Below are positions 34,984-44,931 of a DNA stretch of 64,000 nucleotides, in pieces (within the stretch, counting starts at the first letter, position 1; each line of letters starts with the position of its first letter). Under the pieces are notes generated by a model. It ran no database searches. It saw only the letters and a list, made by a program, of their open reading frames with translations, and had not been told where the DNA came from. A program made the translations under genes and the position numbers. Source of the stretch: JBBEBE01 sp040882505 (GTDB lineage Bacteria; Bacteroidota; Rhodothermia; Balneolales; Balneolaceae); assembly GCA_040882505.1 (NCBI GenBank), contig JBBEBE010000005.1:248001-312000 (forward strand), in the 5' to 3' direction.

Positions 34984-37900
34984 ATCTCATCTTCACGGTA
35001 TGGCTGCTTATTCTGATGCCCGGACCGGACTGGGACGGGACGAGCGGGATACGAATCGAAGCAGCGGAACTCCAACCATCCGATCCGAATCGCCCGGCGC
35101 TCCTCCGTGAAGCGGTCGAACGGTTTCGGAGCGGAGATCTGAATCGTGCCGAAGATCTTCTCCGTTATTTTGTGAAAACGGGTATCCCTATGGAGGATCG
35201 AATGGAAGGGTATGCCTATCGGGTACTTATTCAGATTCAGAAACAGGATTTTGAGCGTGGAGGGGAGATCCTGAACGAGATGGAGACGGTGCTTGAGAAT
35301 AGCGTTCGGGAGGGGGACATCCTGTGGTCGGATCTCTATCGAATGCGATCTGGATTTGCGTTGCATCAGTATCGGACGGAGGAGGCGATCAGGTGGGCCG
35401 AACGCGCACTGGCAACCTCCATGGAGAGTGATCGACGACCGATCCGTCAAGTACGATCTCTCATGGTCAACGGATTGGCTCACGAAGCCTCCGGTGATTA
35501 TGCCCGGGCAGAAATTTACTTTCGAAGTGCTCTTGCGCGAATGGAGCGAATGGAGAACCGGCATGAACAGGTCTGGCTCTCCCAGAAGGTGATTCGGAAT
35601 CTGGCGACGGCACGATTTGAACTTGGACATCTGAATGATGCGTTGGATCTGTTTCAACAGCAGCGGGATCTGCTCCTCAAAATCTACGATGAGGGGCATC
35701 TTGAAGTAACCATCAACCGGTTGAACCGAGGGCGCATCTATGCTGCACTTGGAGATCATGCACTTGCAGTCGACTATTTTGTAAGTGCCATTCGGCGATT
35801 GAAGTCGCACAAGAGGGAGTACGCATCGACCCTGCTTCAGGCTCACGGGCTTGCAGGCTACAGTTATGCACAGTTGGGTGACGGAGAATCATCACAACGC
35901 CAACTCCGTCAGGCCATGGAGCTGGCCCGTGACCGGTTTGATGACAACCATCCCGAGATGCCCAAATTGTATCTGCAGTTGGCAACCTATGATCTGATGC
36001 GGGGAGAGCTGCAACATGCGTTGGAGAAATTTGACTCGGCAATGCGTGCATGGGACGAAAAGATCGAGGCCGATCATCCATTGCGTATACCCATCTATCT
36101 GGGTCGGGCCGAAATATATCGCAAATTGGGCGAGACCGACCAAGCGATGGACGAATATCAACGAGCCCTGGACATTGCGGAGAGTCGCTACCTGCAGAGG
36201 CACCCCGGCCACGCAGAAATCTGGCTTGGCATGGCACGGATTTACAAAGATCTTGCAGAGTGGAATCGGGCACTGGATGCCTATGTCCAGGCACAGAAAA
36301 TTCTCACCCCTGTCGAGATTCCGGCAGATCGATTCTCTCATCCATCCTATTCCGGAAGCCTTCATGCACGCCTGTTTCTCGATGTGATTCAAGGGAAGGC
36401 GGAGGTCCTTCAAACTCTCTACACGACGAATGGAGAGTCGACGTACTTGACCGCTGCCTACTCTGCGTATTTATTGGCCATTCAGACCATGGAAAAAATC
36501 CAACTCCGGTTTCAGGACGAGGACTCCAAACTGGTACTGAATCGAAATCACTACTCCCTGTTTGAACACGCTGTCGATGTGGCCTATCAACTTTGGAAAC
36601 AGACGGGAGACGCACTCTATCTTGAAGAGATCTATTTGATTGGTGAAGCGGGAAAAGCAAGAGTGTCTCGTGAACAGACTCGATGGTCCGATCTGGACGA
36701 CCTTGATCATCTTCCGACGTCGCTCGTTGAGAAAGAGAAATCGATGCTCAAGAAGATTTCTCGTCTTCATCATGAACTGGATCGATTGAACGTATCGGGT
36801 CGATTGGAGAACCGGACCCGATTGGAAGAGGTTCAGGATTCGCTCTTTCAGCTTCATCACGAAAAAGAGATCTGGTTGCAGCACGTTGCCCGGACAAATC
36901 CCGAGTACGGAAATTGGCGAATGCAGCGTGAATTGATGCCCCTTCAAACGGTACAGAATCAAGTAGTGGCTCCGGATCAGGTCGTTGTAAGTTATCTGTT
37001 TGGCCGGGAGAATCTTTATGTAACCTTGATCGGGCAGAATCACCTGTCTGTTCACCGACTGGAGGGTGGGCAGAGAATCGAGGGGTGGATTGGAATGCTG
37101 CGTGAATCGATTCGAACCGAGGACCGCACCACATTTCGAAAAGCCTCCCGACAACTCTATCGACACTTGATCCAACCAATCGAGCCGATTACCTCCTCCT
37201 ATCGTCAACTATTGGTGTTGCCGGACGCACACTTGAATTATCTCCCGTTCAATCTTCTGTTATCGGAGCAAGTGGCTCACAATCGGAGTTGGGAGTGGCC
37301 GTATTTGATTCGGAAGTATGAATTGAGCTACGCTCCGTCACTCATGATCTATCAGGAGACAAGGAATCAGGATCCGGTACGGGGTGAAGGATTCCTTGCC
37401 GTTGCACCCTGGACACGTGTAGATCGGGATGTTGTCGTTCCGCAGGCAGCAGCCCCTGTTGCCGGGCTGTTGTCACCACTTCCGCTCAGCAAATACGAGG
37501 TGGAAGTCATTGCAGATACCCGGCGCCGGTCTCAGGGTCTCATGGCTTCCCTGTTCGATCGAAAGGAGAACACACTGTTGATGGATTCAGAGGCGACACC
37601 GGATCGTCTTCGGGCGTTGGACCTCACCAAGTATCGATACATCCACATGGCTACTCACGCGTATGTTCATGAGAGACAGCCATCCTTGTCGGGAATACTG
37701 CTTTCGCCATCAGACGGATCCCGTACCAATGGAACCCTCTTTTTGAGTGATATCGAAGCATTGAATCTGAATGCATACCTGGTCGTACTCAGTGCCTGTG
37801 AGACCGGTTTGGGGACGTTGGCACGAGGAGAGGGGGTCATCGGTTTTTCCCGGGCATTTTTGAAGAGTGGATCACAAAACCTGGTCGTTTCACTTTGGAA

Positions 37901-38066
37901 GGTCAATGATCGGGCAACGGCTCAGTTGATGGAACATCTCTACCGCCGTCTCTTTAATGGGGCGTCTGTTTCGTCGGCACTTCGGGATGCACAACTGGCT
38001 CTGATCGATCAGTCGGAAACGTCGTTTCCGAGCCACTGGAGTTCGTTTATTCTGATTGGCAGCTGA
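34980..38066 (+). CDS. Large TPR-CHAT domain protein, predicted caspase-like protease
   Basis: This 1028-residue protein has a hydrophobic N-terminus (MNLIFTVWLLILM), a possible signal or anchor. Tandem tetratricopeptide repeats run from about 45 to 480 (for example LGRAEIYRKLGETDQAMDEYQRALDIAE), followed by a helical linker with coiled-coil character. A C-terminal CHAT domain spans about 670-1028. The caspase-type dyad is visible: His893 in HMATHAYVH and Cys940 in LSACETGLGTLARGEGV. Family members include proteases acting within signalling or defence systems, and also many of unknown role. It is translationally coupled to ftsY. Targets are unknown. Confidence 0.88.
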   Translation: MNLIFTVWLLILMPGPDWDGTSGIRIEAAELQPSDPNRPALLREAVERFRSGDLNRAEDLLRYFVKTGIPMEDRMEGYAYRVLIQIQKQDFERGGEILNEMETVLENSVREGDILWSDLYRMRSGFALHQYRTEEAIRWAERALATSMESDRRPIRQVRSLMVNGLAHEASGDYARAEIYFRSALARMERMENRHEQVWLSQKVIRNLATARFELGHLNDALDLFQQQRDLLLKIYDEGHLEVTINRLNRGRIYAALGDHALAVDYFVSAIRRLKSHKREYASTLLQAHGLAGYSYAQLGDGESSQRQLRQAMELARDRFDDNHPEMPKLYLQLATYDLMRGELQHALEKFDSAMRAWDEKIEADHPLRIPIYLGRAEIYRKLGETDQAMDEYQRALDIAESRYLQRHPGHAEIWLGMARIYKDLAEWNRALDAYVQAQKILTPVEIPADRFSHPSYSGSLHARLFLDVIQGKAEVLQTLYTTNGESTYLTAAYSAYLLAIQTMEKIQLRFQDEDSKLVLNRNHYSLFEHAVDVAYQLWKQTGDALYLEEIYLIGEAGKARVSREQTRWSDLDDLDHLPTSLVEKEKSMLKKISRLHHELDRLNVSGRLENRTRLEEVQDSLFQLHHEKEIWLQHVARTNPEYGNWRMQRELMPLQTVQNQVVAPDQVVVSYLFGRENLYVTLIGQNHLSVHRLEGGQRIEGWIGMLRESIRTEDRTTFRKASRQLYRHLIQPIEPITSSYRQLLVLPDAHLNYLPFNLLLSEQVAHNRSWEWPYLIRKYELSYAPSLMIYQETRNQDPVRGEGFLAVAPWTRVDRDVVVPQAAAPVAGLLSPLPLSKYEVEVIADTRRRSQGLMASLFDRKENTLLMDSEATPDRLRALDLTKYRYIHMATHAYVHERQPSLSGILLSPSDGSRTNGTLFLSDIEALNLNAYLVVLSACETGLGTLARGEGVIGFSRAFLKSGSQNLVVSLWKVNDRATAQLMEHLYRRLFNGASVSSALRDAQLALIDQSETSFPSHWSSFILIGS

Positions 38067-38083
38067 CACAGGCTTTTCTCGAG

Positions 38084-39754
38084 CTAACGGGGAGGCAGGA
38101 ATCGATCCATTCGTGGAGAAGTTCGTGCATTGGCAACATGGAGCAGAGTGGCGTGAATCAATCGGGTACTCTTGCCCAACTTCTCCAAATCGACGGTTTC
38201 AGTGTGGTCCAGTGGATCATGGTAGCGTTCATGAATACCCGTAAAAAAGAAGATGAACGGAATATTGAGTCGTGCAAAATTCCAGTGATCACTTCGTCGA
38301 TAGAATTGATTGGAATCTTGTAAATCGTTGAATCGACGATCCAGCATCAATCCCGGACCCTCTTGATTGGCCATCACAAGAAGACTGTCCAAATCGGCAG
38401 ATACCAAATCGGCACCGATAATATAGATTGCATCTTCTCCGCCTTGTTTCTCACCTACGGTAGACCGACTTCCGATCATGTCTGCATTTAGATTGACGAT
38501 GCTCTTCTCAATCGGATAGAGGGGATGATCACTGTAATATCGCGATCCGAGAAGTCCCATCTCCTCCCCACTCAGATGGAGAAACAGAATGGAGCGGTGC
38601 GGAACAGCTCCCGACCTGGCCGTCTGCTGGAGACTGCGGGCAATGGCCATGAGTGCGACGGTCCCGCTTCCGTTGTCATCGGCCCCGTTGAAGATACCGT
38701 CCCCCGTGGTTGTGGGGTACCCGGTTCCGATATGGTCATAATGTGCTGTGAGAATGATGGCTTCATCGTTCAATTCTGAATCGGAACCCGGCAACCATGC
38801 CGCGATATTCTCCGTTTCCAGAGAGCGGGTCTGAATATGGGGGTCGACCCGAAGGGTAGACCCCAATGGTCGCGGTTCGAATTGATGACCATTGTCTGCG
38901 AGATCTCGACGGAGATTCTCCAGATTTTGTACACCGTCGAGGCCCAAAAGTTGTGCAGCGAGATCGGGGGAGACTTTCAGGTACCCTTTGGGGGCATCGC
39001 TTCGGGTCGAATTCGGATACTGACTGGCCAATCGGGCATTTCGTGGTTTTTGAATGACCTCCCGGGCATGATTCATCCACACGTCATACTGCTCCGGGCT
39101 CTCATCTCCTATCACAACCACGCCCAGTGCGTTGTGCGTCTGGATCAGTTCGGAAAATCGGTAACCGGACGTCCATCGGTCTCCGTTCGGGAGCTGATCC
39201 CGAACCGAACCGGGTAGATCGTCGAAAAGCAGGACCCACCGATTCTGCAGATCGGTGCCGTCAAGATGCGTCCATCCACTCTCTGGATCCTGGATTCCAA
39301 ACCCGGCAAAGACGATCTCGCCTTCCAGAACTCCGGAATGATGAAAAAGCGGAATCCACGGTGAGGGAGAATCGGGCGTGAGCCGAAAGCGGGTCGTGCC
39401 TTCCAGAGGGGAACCGGGTGCCCCGTTCAGGACAACGACCAAACTGTCCGTCTGTTCGGCCAAAATATGGAAGGTCTGCCGGAAACTCTCGTGCCCCGGA
39501 ACGGTCTCCAATCCGAGATCCTGATAAAACGACTCCAGATAGGCAGCCGCTATTCGTTGGCCAGATAGACCGGTCTCCCTCCCGGACAGTGAATCGTGGG
39601 CAAGAACGTTCAGATGGGTCTGAAGTTTTTCCGGGGAGGACTCTTCCAGAATGGACATCTCGTACAAACGCCAGTCGATATCCGGAAGGGTCGTCCAGAG
39701 AAACGCAGAACCCGTGAACACAAGAGCAGCCAATACTAGGATCAAACGCTTCAT
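38084..39754 (-). CDS. Exported M28-family metallopeptidase
   Basis: Predicted zinc aminopeptidase of 556 residues. The N-terminal signal is MKRLILVLAALVFTGSAFLW. A PA-like insert lies around 110-260 and the M28 catalytic domain around 300-556. Zinc and catalytic residues are visible: His338 and Asp340 (TAHYDHIG), Asp359/360 (NGADDNGSG), Glu397/398 (SGEEMGLLG), Asp425 (LNADMIG) and the final His in RYHDPLDHTETVD. It is convergent with the TPR-CHAT gene, with 17 bases between the stops. Confidence 0.9.
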   Translation of the reverse strand: MKRLILVLAALVFTGSAFLWTTLPDIDWRLYEMSILEESSPEKLQTHLNVLAHDSLSGRETGLSGQRIAAAYLESFYQDLGLETVPGHESFRQTFHILAEQTDSLVVVLNGAPGSPLEGTTRFRLTPDSPSPWIPLFHHSGVLEGEIVFAGFGIQDPESGWTHLDGTDLQNRWVLLFDDLPGSVRDQLPNGDRWTSGYRFSELIQTHNALGVVVIGDESPEQYDVWMNHAREVIQKPRNARLASQYPNSTRSDAPKGYLKVSPDLAAQLLGLDGVQNLENLRRDLADNGHQFEPRPLGSTLRVDPHIQTRSLETENIAAWLPGSDSELNDEAIILTAHYDHIGTGYPTTTGDGIFNGADDNGSGTVALMAIARSLQQTARSGAVPHRSILFLHLSGEEMGLLGSRYYSDHPLYPIEKSIVNLNADMIGSRSTVGEKQGGEDAIYIIGADLVSADLDSLLVMANQEGPGLMLDRRFNDLQDSNQFYRRSDHWNFARLNIPFIFFFTGIHERYHDPLDHTETVDLEKLGKSTRLIHATLLHVANARTSPRMDRFLPPR

Positions 39755-39789
39755 GTTCCTTCCGTCTCGTTCGGGTCGACCCTTTCTCG

Positions 39790-40533
39790 TCAGGAGGGGA
39801 TCAGTTCACTAATGGGTTTCAGATCCAGATGGAAATCCGTCGGATCCTCTTCGACATAGAGATCGATTTGCTGCTCTTTGACCATTTCAAGAACAGCGAG
39901 AAAAGTAGTGACGACCTGGATTTTGTGGTGCATGGCCCGACACAGGTAGGCAAACGAGAGGCGTTTTCCTGCTGTACGCAGGCTCTCCAGAACAAAATGA
40001 GTTTGATCCTCGACCGTAAACTGTACCTTCTCGACTCTGTGTACGACCCGGTCACGTTTGATATCCGACAGCACATTCCGGAATGCAGCCATCAGCTCAA
40101 ACATGGTGACATCCTTGAGCGCTTCACCATTCACCTGCTTCTCGACTTGATCCTCCTCCAGATACTGTCGCGTATACTCCATACGGGACTCATGGTCCAG
40201 ACGGGTCATTTTCTGAGCCATCTCCTTGTATCGTTTGTACTCAAGCAGCCGCTGGACCAGTTCGTAACGGGGATCCTCTTCATCCAGTTCATCCGCCTCG
40301 CCCGGCTCTCTCGGCAGCATCATGCGGGCTTTGATAGACATCAACAGGCTGGCCATGTAGATGAATTCACTGGCTACATCCAGATCCAGCTCCTCCATCA
40401 GGTGGATGTAATCGAGAAATTCATGGGTAATATGGGAGACCGGAATATCATAAATGTCGAGCTCATCGCGCCGGATGAAAAAGAGGAGCAAGTCCAGCGG
40501 ACCTTCAAAATTTTTCAGATGAACTCGATACAT
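39790..40533 (-). CDS. scpA: Segregation and condensation protein A
   Basis: Kleisin subunit of the SMC-ScpAB condensin. The 247-residue protein has the N-terminal YRVHLKNFEGPLDLLLFFIRRDELDIYDIPVSHITHEFLDYI and the helical ASEFIYMASLLMSIKARMMLP. The C-terminal winged-helix region (LTFLAVLEMVKEQQIDL-like, here FLAVLEMVKEQQIDLYVEED) binds SMC. scpB is not adjacent here. It is downstream of nothing on its strand in the window and precedes the M28 gene. Confidence 0.93.
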   Translation of the reverse strand: MYRVHLKNFEGPLDLLLFFIRRDELDIYDIPVSHITHEFLDYIHLMEELDLDVASEFIYMASLLMSIKARMMLPREPGEADELDEEDPRYELVQRLLEYKRYKEMAQKMTRLDHESRMEYTRQYLEEDQVEKQVNGEALKDVTMFELMAAFRNVLSDIKRDRVVHRVEKVQFTVEDQTHFVLESLRTAGKRLSFAYLCRAMHHKIQVVTTFLAVLEMVKEQQIDLYVEEDPTDFHLDLKPISELIPS

Positions 40534-40708
40534 GAGGATTGCAAAGGGTTCCGTGGTTGTAGATCCTGCGACACGCTGTAAAGAACGAAATCGGGAGCTT
40601 TATTCCAACGTTCGGGTGCCAATAAAGGGTCCGATTCACGGTCAAAGACGGCCTGTGGGCCATCACACACATTCTTGCCTCCAATTCGTACATTGCGCAG
40701 AATCGAAC

Positions 40709-40722
40709 ACGTATTCATACGT
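40709..40722. promoter_or_regulatory. Palindrome upstream of the DeoR-type regulator
   Basis: ACGTAT-TC-ATACGT (6+2+6) lies 32 bases before the regulator start in the 221-base gap after scpA. It is a plausible autoregulatory operator. No other signal was recognised in this gap. Confidence 0.35.
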
Positions 40723-40754
40723 TGTAAACGGGAGAATCGGGAGGACAATTGACC

Positions 40755-41519
40755 ATGAGATCTACCGTAGAGAGGAGAGACGAGATCCGCGCCATTTTGT
40801 ATGAGAGGGGGAAAGTACGTGTAGACGAGCTCAGCGAAAAGATGGGTGTGACGACCGTGACCATTCGGAACGATCTCGATTATTTCGAGAAGATGGGCAT
40901 TCTTCATCGAACCCACGGCGGTGCCCTGCTCAAACGGAATGTTTATGAAGATCCGACACTGGAAGATCGCCAGAAACGGTATCAAGAAGAAAAAAGACGA
41001 ATTGCACGCGAGGCGGTTAAACGGGTCCGGCCCGGTGAGACCATTCTTTTGGATTCCGGAAGCACCACATTGGAGATCGCTCGTCACCTCCACCAGATCG
41101 AGTCGTTGACGGTCATGACCAACTCGATCAGTATTGCATTGGAACTGACGCACTCTACCCATCTCGACGTCATGCTTACGGGAGGAGCATTCAGGCGCGC
41201 TTCGCACTCCCTCGTCGGCCCAGAGGCAGAAGCGACGCTGTCAAACTACTACTTTGACAAACTATTTCTCGGTGTGGACGGGATCGATCCAGAGTTCGGA
41301 CTCACCACACCCAATCCACTGGAAGCCGGGCTGAACCGGGTCATGGTTCGTCATGCGCGGCAGGTGATTGCCGTCACCGACTCCAGTAAATTCGGTCGTC
41401 AAAGCTTCTCATTGATTTGTGAAATGGGGTCCATTGACACATTGATCACAGACAAGGGGCTGGGGGCACGTCATGTACACGATCTGCATCGGCGAAAAAT
41501 TGATCTGGTCTTGGTCTGA
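40755..41519 (+). CDS. DeoR/GlpR family regulator (AgaR-like)
   Basis: Sugar-phosphate-responsive repressor of 254 residues from ATG 40755; a TTG six bases earlier is an alternative. GGGAGGA lies about 10 bases upstream of the ATG. The winged helix is RRDEIRAILYERGKVRVDELSEKMGVTTVTIRNDLDYFEKMGILHRTHGGA. The sugar-isomerase-like effector domain has LLDSGSTTLEIARHL, MTNSISIALEL and FLGVDGID. Its position beside AgaS, tagatose-type aldolase and GH109 genes suggests control of GalNAc catabolism. Confidence 0.88.
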   Translation: MRSTVERRDEIRAILYERGKVRVDELSEKMGVTTVTIRNDLDYFEKMGILHRTHGGALLKRNVYEDPTLEDRQKRYQEEKRRIAREAVKRVRPGETILLDSGSTTLEIARHLHQIESLTVMTNSISIALELTHSTHLDVMLTGGAFRRASHSLVGPEAEATLSNYYFDKLFLGVDGIDPEFGLTTPNPLEAGLNRVMVRHARQVIAVTDSSKFGRQSFSLICEMGSIDTLITDKGLGARHVHDLHRRKIDLVLV

Positions 41520-41530
41520 TCCCGATTTCA

Positions 41531-41547
41531 AAATCCGACACGGATTT
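41531..41547. promoter_or_regulatory. Palindrome between the DeoR-type regulator and GH109 gene
   Basis: AAATCCG-ACA-CGGATTT (7+3+7, perfect) lies 12 bases after the regulator stop and 70 bases before the GH109 start. No T-run follows, so an operator is more likely than a terminator. The cognate regulator is unproven. Confidence 0.45.
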
Positions 41548-41616
41548 CCTATTCTGATCCAAAGGAAAGCATCGCCTCCACTGTATAACCGGTAAAGGAA
41601 AAGAAAATCAACGCTC

Positions 41617-43029
41617 ATGAAAAACACACGAAAAGAGTTTTTGAAAATGAGTGGACTGGCAGGTACCGGTCTTTTCACGCTCTCCAACTGCAGTTCTGGA
41701 TCTTCTTCGGATTCGGCGGACTCTCGTCCCCTGGAACGGGAACAGATCTTCAACATGCATGGGTATGCCGCTCCGGCGATTGATCTGGTTCGGGTCGGAA
41801 TTATCGGCATGGGAAATCGGGGAAACGGGGCTGTATCCCGGCTCAATCATATCGAAGGTGTCGATGTTCGGGCCATTTGTGATGTGGAAGAGAGTGCGAT
41901 TCGGGAGGCCGAGGATCGGATGAGTCGAATAGACGCCATGCGGTTCAGCCCGGACACCTATATCGGAGAAGAGGAGTGGAAACGGGTATGCGACCGGGAC
42001 GATCTGGATCTGATTCTGGTCTGTACACCGTGGCACCTGCATGCCCCCATGTGTGTCTACTCCATGGAGAGCGGGAAGCATGTGGCAACCGAAATCCCGG
42101 CAGCGATCACGTTGGAGGAGTGCTTTCAGCTTGTTGAAACCTCCGAACGGACTCGCAAGCACTGTTATCAGATGACGAACATGTGCTACAGTTTTTTCGA
42201 AATGGTCACTCTGAATATGGCACGGGACGGGTTTTTCGGGGATTTGATTCACGGAGAGGGGGCCTACATCCACCAGTTGATGCGTCACAATTTCGATTTT
42301 GACGAATATCACGATATGTGGCGTCTTCGGGAAAATTCGAAACGGAATGGAAATCTCTATCCTCACCACGGTCTCGGAATGGTGGCCCTGGCAATGAACA
42401 TCAACCACGGAGACCGACTAGACTACATGGTCTCCATGTCCAGCAATGATTTCATGATGCAGGATCGTGCACGGGAGCTGGCCCGAGAGGAGCCGTTTTT
42501 CGAGGAGTTTGCCGAACGAAGTTTTCGGGGCAACATGAATGTGAGCATGTTGAGGACTGTTCAAGGCCGAACCATCATGCTTCAGCACGATGTGACCTCG
42601 CCGAGACCCTACTCCCGAATCCATTTGATTAGCGGTACAGAGGGAATTGCACGCGGGTTTCCGGAGGAACGAATCGCGAACAGTCACGACGGATGGTTGC
42701 CGGAAGAGGAACATCAGGCGGTTGTGGAGAGGTATACCCCGGAGATTACTCGCCGGGTCGGGGAGATGTCCGAACAGATCGGTGGTCACGGCGGGGCCGA
42801 TACCATGATGCTTTGGCGATTGGTCGACTCTCTTCGTGCCGGTCACCCGCTCGACTTGACGGTCTATGACGCCGCCAGCTGGAGCTCGATTATTCCACTC
42901 AGTGAGTGGTCGGTTGCCAACCGATCCAACCCGGCCGATATCCCCGATTTTACGGGTGGAACCTGGAGCAGCAACCGACCTGTGATGGATGTAAATCTCG
43001 AACGGGTGGGAGATACGAGGCTGGTCTAA
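41617..43029 (+). CDS. Exported GH109-type alpha-N-acetylgalactosaminidase
   Basis: NAD-dependent glycosidase that releases terminal alpha-GalNAc by an oxidation-elimination mechanism. The 470 residues begin with a Tat-like signal carrying RK (NTRKEFLKMSGLAGTGLF) and a cysteine at position 25. The Rossmann motif GIIGMGNRGNGA is near 61-72 and TEIPA near 158-162. The GH109 pattern I remember is present: EGAYIHQL, MWRLRENSKRNGNLYPHHGLG (240s), MNINHGDRLDY, SMSSNDFMM and QHDVTSPRPYSRIHLISGTEG. These motifs separate it from ordinary Gfo/Idh/MocA dehydrogenases. The neighbouring AgaS pathway fits the product. Confidence 0.85.
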   Translation: MKNTRKEFLKMSGLAGTGLFTLSNCSSGSSSDSADSRPLEREQIFNMHGYAAPAIDLVRVGIIGMGNRGNGAVSRLNHIEGVDVRAICDVEESAIREAEDRMSRIDAMRFSPDTYIGEEEWKRVCDRDDLDLILVCTPWHLHAPMCVYSMESGKHVATEIPAAITLEECFQLVETSERTRKHCYQMTNMCYSFFEMVTLNMARDGFFGDLIHGEGAYIHQLMRHNFDFDEYHDMWRLRENSKRNGNLYPHHGLGMVALAMNINHGDRLDYMVSMSSNDFMMQDRARELAREEPFFEEFAERSFRGNMNVSMLRTVQGRTIMLQHDVTSPRPYSRIHLISGTEGIARGFPEERIANSHDGWLPEEEHQAVVERYTPEITRRVGEMSEQIGGHGGADTMMLWRLVDSLRAGHPLDLTVYDAASWSSIIPLSEWSVANRSNPADIPDFTGGTWSSNRPVMDVNLERVGDTRLV

Positions 43030-43052
43030 ACTGAGGTTCGACGGGCCGAATC

Positions 43053-43075
43053 GGCCGCTTCTCGTCGAAGCGGCC
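43053..43075. terminator. Hairpin between convergent GH109 and symporter genes
   Basis: GGCCGCTTC (43053-43061) and GAAGCGGCC (43067-43075) form a perfect 9-base stem with loop TCGTC in the 51-base gap between two convergent stop codons. There is no T-run on either strand. It may still act as a bidirectional terminator or RNA 3' end stabiliser. Confidence 0.55.
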
Positions 43076-43080
43076 CTTGG

Positions 43081-44901
43081 TCACTCGATGCCCCCTTTCT
43101 CCTGTTCGGGTGTGAGAGCCACCAGCTTGCGCCAGGCACCGATGAGCATCCAACCGGATACAATCGAGGCGATGGTGGTGCCAATCGCCGGAATCAGATA
43201 TCCATAGATCCAGTATCCGGTTGCAAAGAGGATACCGTAGACAAAGACGCAGCCCAGAAGCATACACCAGATCCCCTGCGGTACTCGCCAGGCTTCGTCT
43301 TCGACATCGGTTCGTCGAATTCCGCGCTCCTCTGCCCGTTTATGGATGGTCTCCCAACCAGGTCCGCCCGGGCGTATCAATTGACAGAAAGAGATCAACG
43401 TGTCCTCGTCCGTCGGGCGTGTGAGCCATGTGACGATGAGCCAGGCGATTGTGGTAATCAAAATACCGAACAGCAGCTCTTGGGTACCATTCAATGCCGG
43501 CAGGCCGGTCGATGCGTGTCCAAACCGAAAGTAGAGAGCCACCAGAAAGGAGACAACCATTCCGGTGACCTCGCTCCAGGCGTTTATGCGCCACCAGAAC
43601 CAACGGAGAATAAAGAGAAGACCCGTTCCGGCCCCAATCTGAAGAATGATCTGGAAGTTGTCCAGAGCCGACTGCATCTGCAGGGCCAGCCATCCGGCGA
43701 TGATCATCAGAACCGCCGTAGAGATCCGGCCGACCTTCACTTGTTCCTGTTCGGAGGCTCCTGGCTTCAGAAATCGTTTGTAGAGGTCATTGACAAGATA
43801 ACTCGACCCCCAATTCAAGTGCGTCGAAATCGTGGACATATAGGCTGCAATGAGGGCAGCGACCACCAGACCCATCCAACCTGCCGGCAGAAACGACAGC
43901 ATGGCAGGGTAGCCCATATCGTGGCCCACCATGTCGGCAGCATGCGGGAACGCCTGCCGGATGGAGTCCAGGTCGGGAAAGACGATGACTGAACAGAGGG
44001 CGACAATGATCCAGGGCCACGGGCGCAGAGCGTAGTGCAGAGCATTGAACAGAAAGACCGCGCCGATGGAGTGGTCCTCATTTTTGGCAGCAAACATTCG
44101 TTGTGCCACATATCCACCCCCGCCCGGCTCTGCCCCCGGGTAGTAGACACTCCACCACTGAACGGCCAACGGAATAATAAGGATCGTCCAAAGTTGAGAG
44201 GTATCGGAGAAATCAGGGAAGAGCGCCATGAGTGGCTGGACCGCCTCGTTGGAAAAGAGAGTGGATACGGTACCGATGGACGGGTGTTTGATCGCAAACC
44301 AGGCCGCGGCAATTCCTCCGATCATGGAGAGGAAAAATTGGAAAAAGTCGGTAATCAAGACTCCCCGAAGGCCGCCGAGTGCACTGTAGACAACCGTTAC
44401 GGTTCCTGCAATCAGAATGGTTTGAAAGGGAGTAATACCGAGCAGAACCGTCCCCATCTTGATGGCGGCCAGTGATACCGATGCCATGATGAGTACGTTG
44501 AAGATCAAGCCCAGATAGACAGCACGGAACCCTCGCAGGAATGCGGCCGATGTCCCGCTGTAGCGTAGCTCGTAGAACTCGACATCGGTCAGGATGCCGG
44601 ATCGCCGCCAGAGGTTGGCATAGACAAAGACCGTAAGCATGCCGGTGAGCAAAAAAGCCCACCAGGACCAATTCCCGGCAACTCCATTTTGCCGAACAAT
44701 ATCGGTGACCAGGTTGGGAACCTCGGTCGAAAACGTGGTCGCCACCATCGAGATTCCCAGAAGCCACCACGGCATGTTCTTGCCGGCAGCGAAAAATTCA
44801 TTGGCGCTCTCCCCTGCACGGTTCATGACCCAGAATCCGACGGCCAGTGAGAAGAGCAGATAGAGAGCAATGATCAACCAGTCAATGAGCGCTAAATACA
44901 T
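43081..44901 (-). CDS. Sodium/solute symporter (SSS family)
   Basis: Inner-membrane sodium-coupled sugar transporter, 606 residues with about 13-15 hydrophobic segments. It starts MYLALIDWLIIALYLLFSLAVGFWVMNRAG. The core includes STEVPNLVTDIVRQNGVAGNWSWW and the GGLRGVLITDFFQFFLSM signature (about 195). AALIAAYMSTISTHLNWGSSYLVNDLYKRF in the eighth helix carries the residues expected near the sodium site. It is the last gene of the agaS operon, so GalNAc or galactosamine is the likely cargo. Specificity is inference from context. Confidence 0.85.
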   Translation of the reverse strand: MYLALIDWLIIALYLLFSLAVGFWVMNRAGESANEFFAAGKNMPWWLLGISMVATTFSTEVPNLVTDIVRQNGVAGNWSWWAFLLTGMLTVFVYANLWRRSGILTDVEFYELRYSGTSAAFLRGFRAVYLGLIFNVLIMASVSLAAIKMGTVLLGITPFQTILIAGTVTVVYSALGGLRGVLITDFFQFFLSMIGGIAAAWFAIKHPSIGTVSTLFSNEAVQPLMALFPDFSDTSQLWTILIIPLAVQWWSVYYPGAEPGGGGYVAQRMFAAKNEDHSIGAVFLFNALHYALRPWPWIIVALCSVIVFPDLDSIRQAFPHAADMVGHDMGYPAMLSFLPAGWMGLVVAALIAAYMSTISTHLNWGSSYLVNDLYKRFLKPGASEQEQVKVGRISTAVLMIIAGWLALQMQSALDNFQIILQIGAGTGLLFILRWFWWRINAWSEVTGMVVSFLVALYFRFGHASTGLPALNGTQELLFGILITTIAWLIVTWLTRPTDEDTLISFCQLIRPGGPGWETIHKRAEERGIRRTDVEDEAWRVPQGIWCMLLGCVFVYGILFATGYWIYGYLIPAIGTTIASIVSGWMLIGAWRKLVALTPEQEKGGIE

Positions 44902-44931
44902 GGGTCCGTCTTGAGTGAGAGTTTGAGACCG

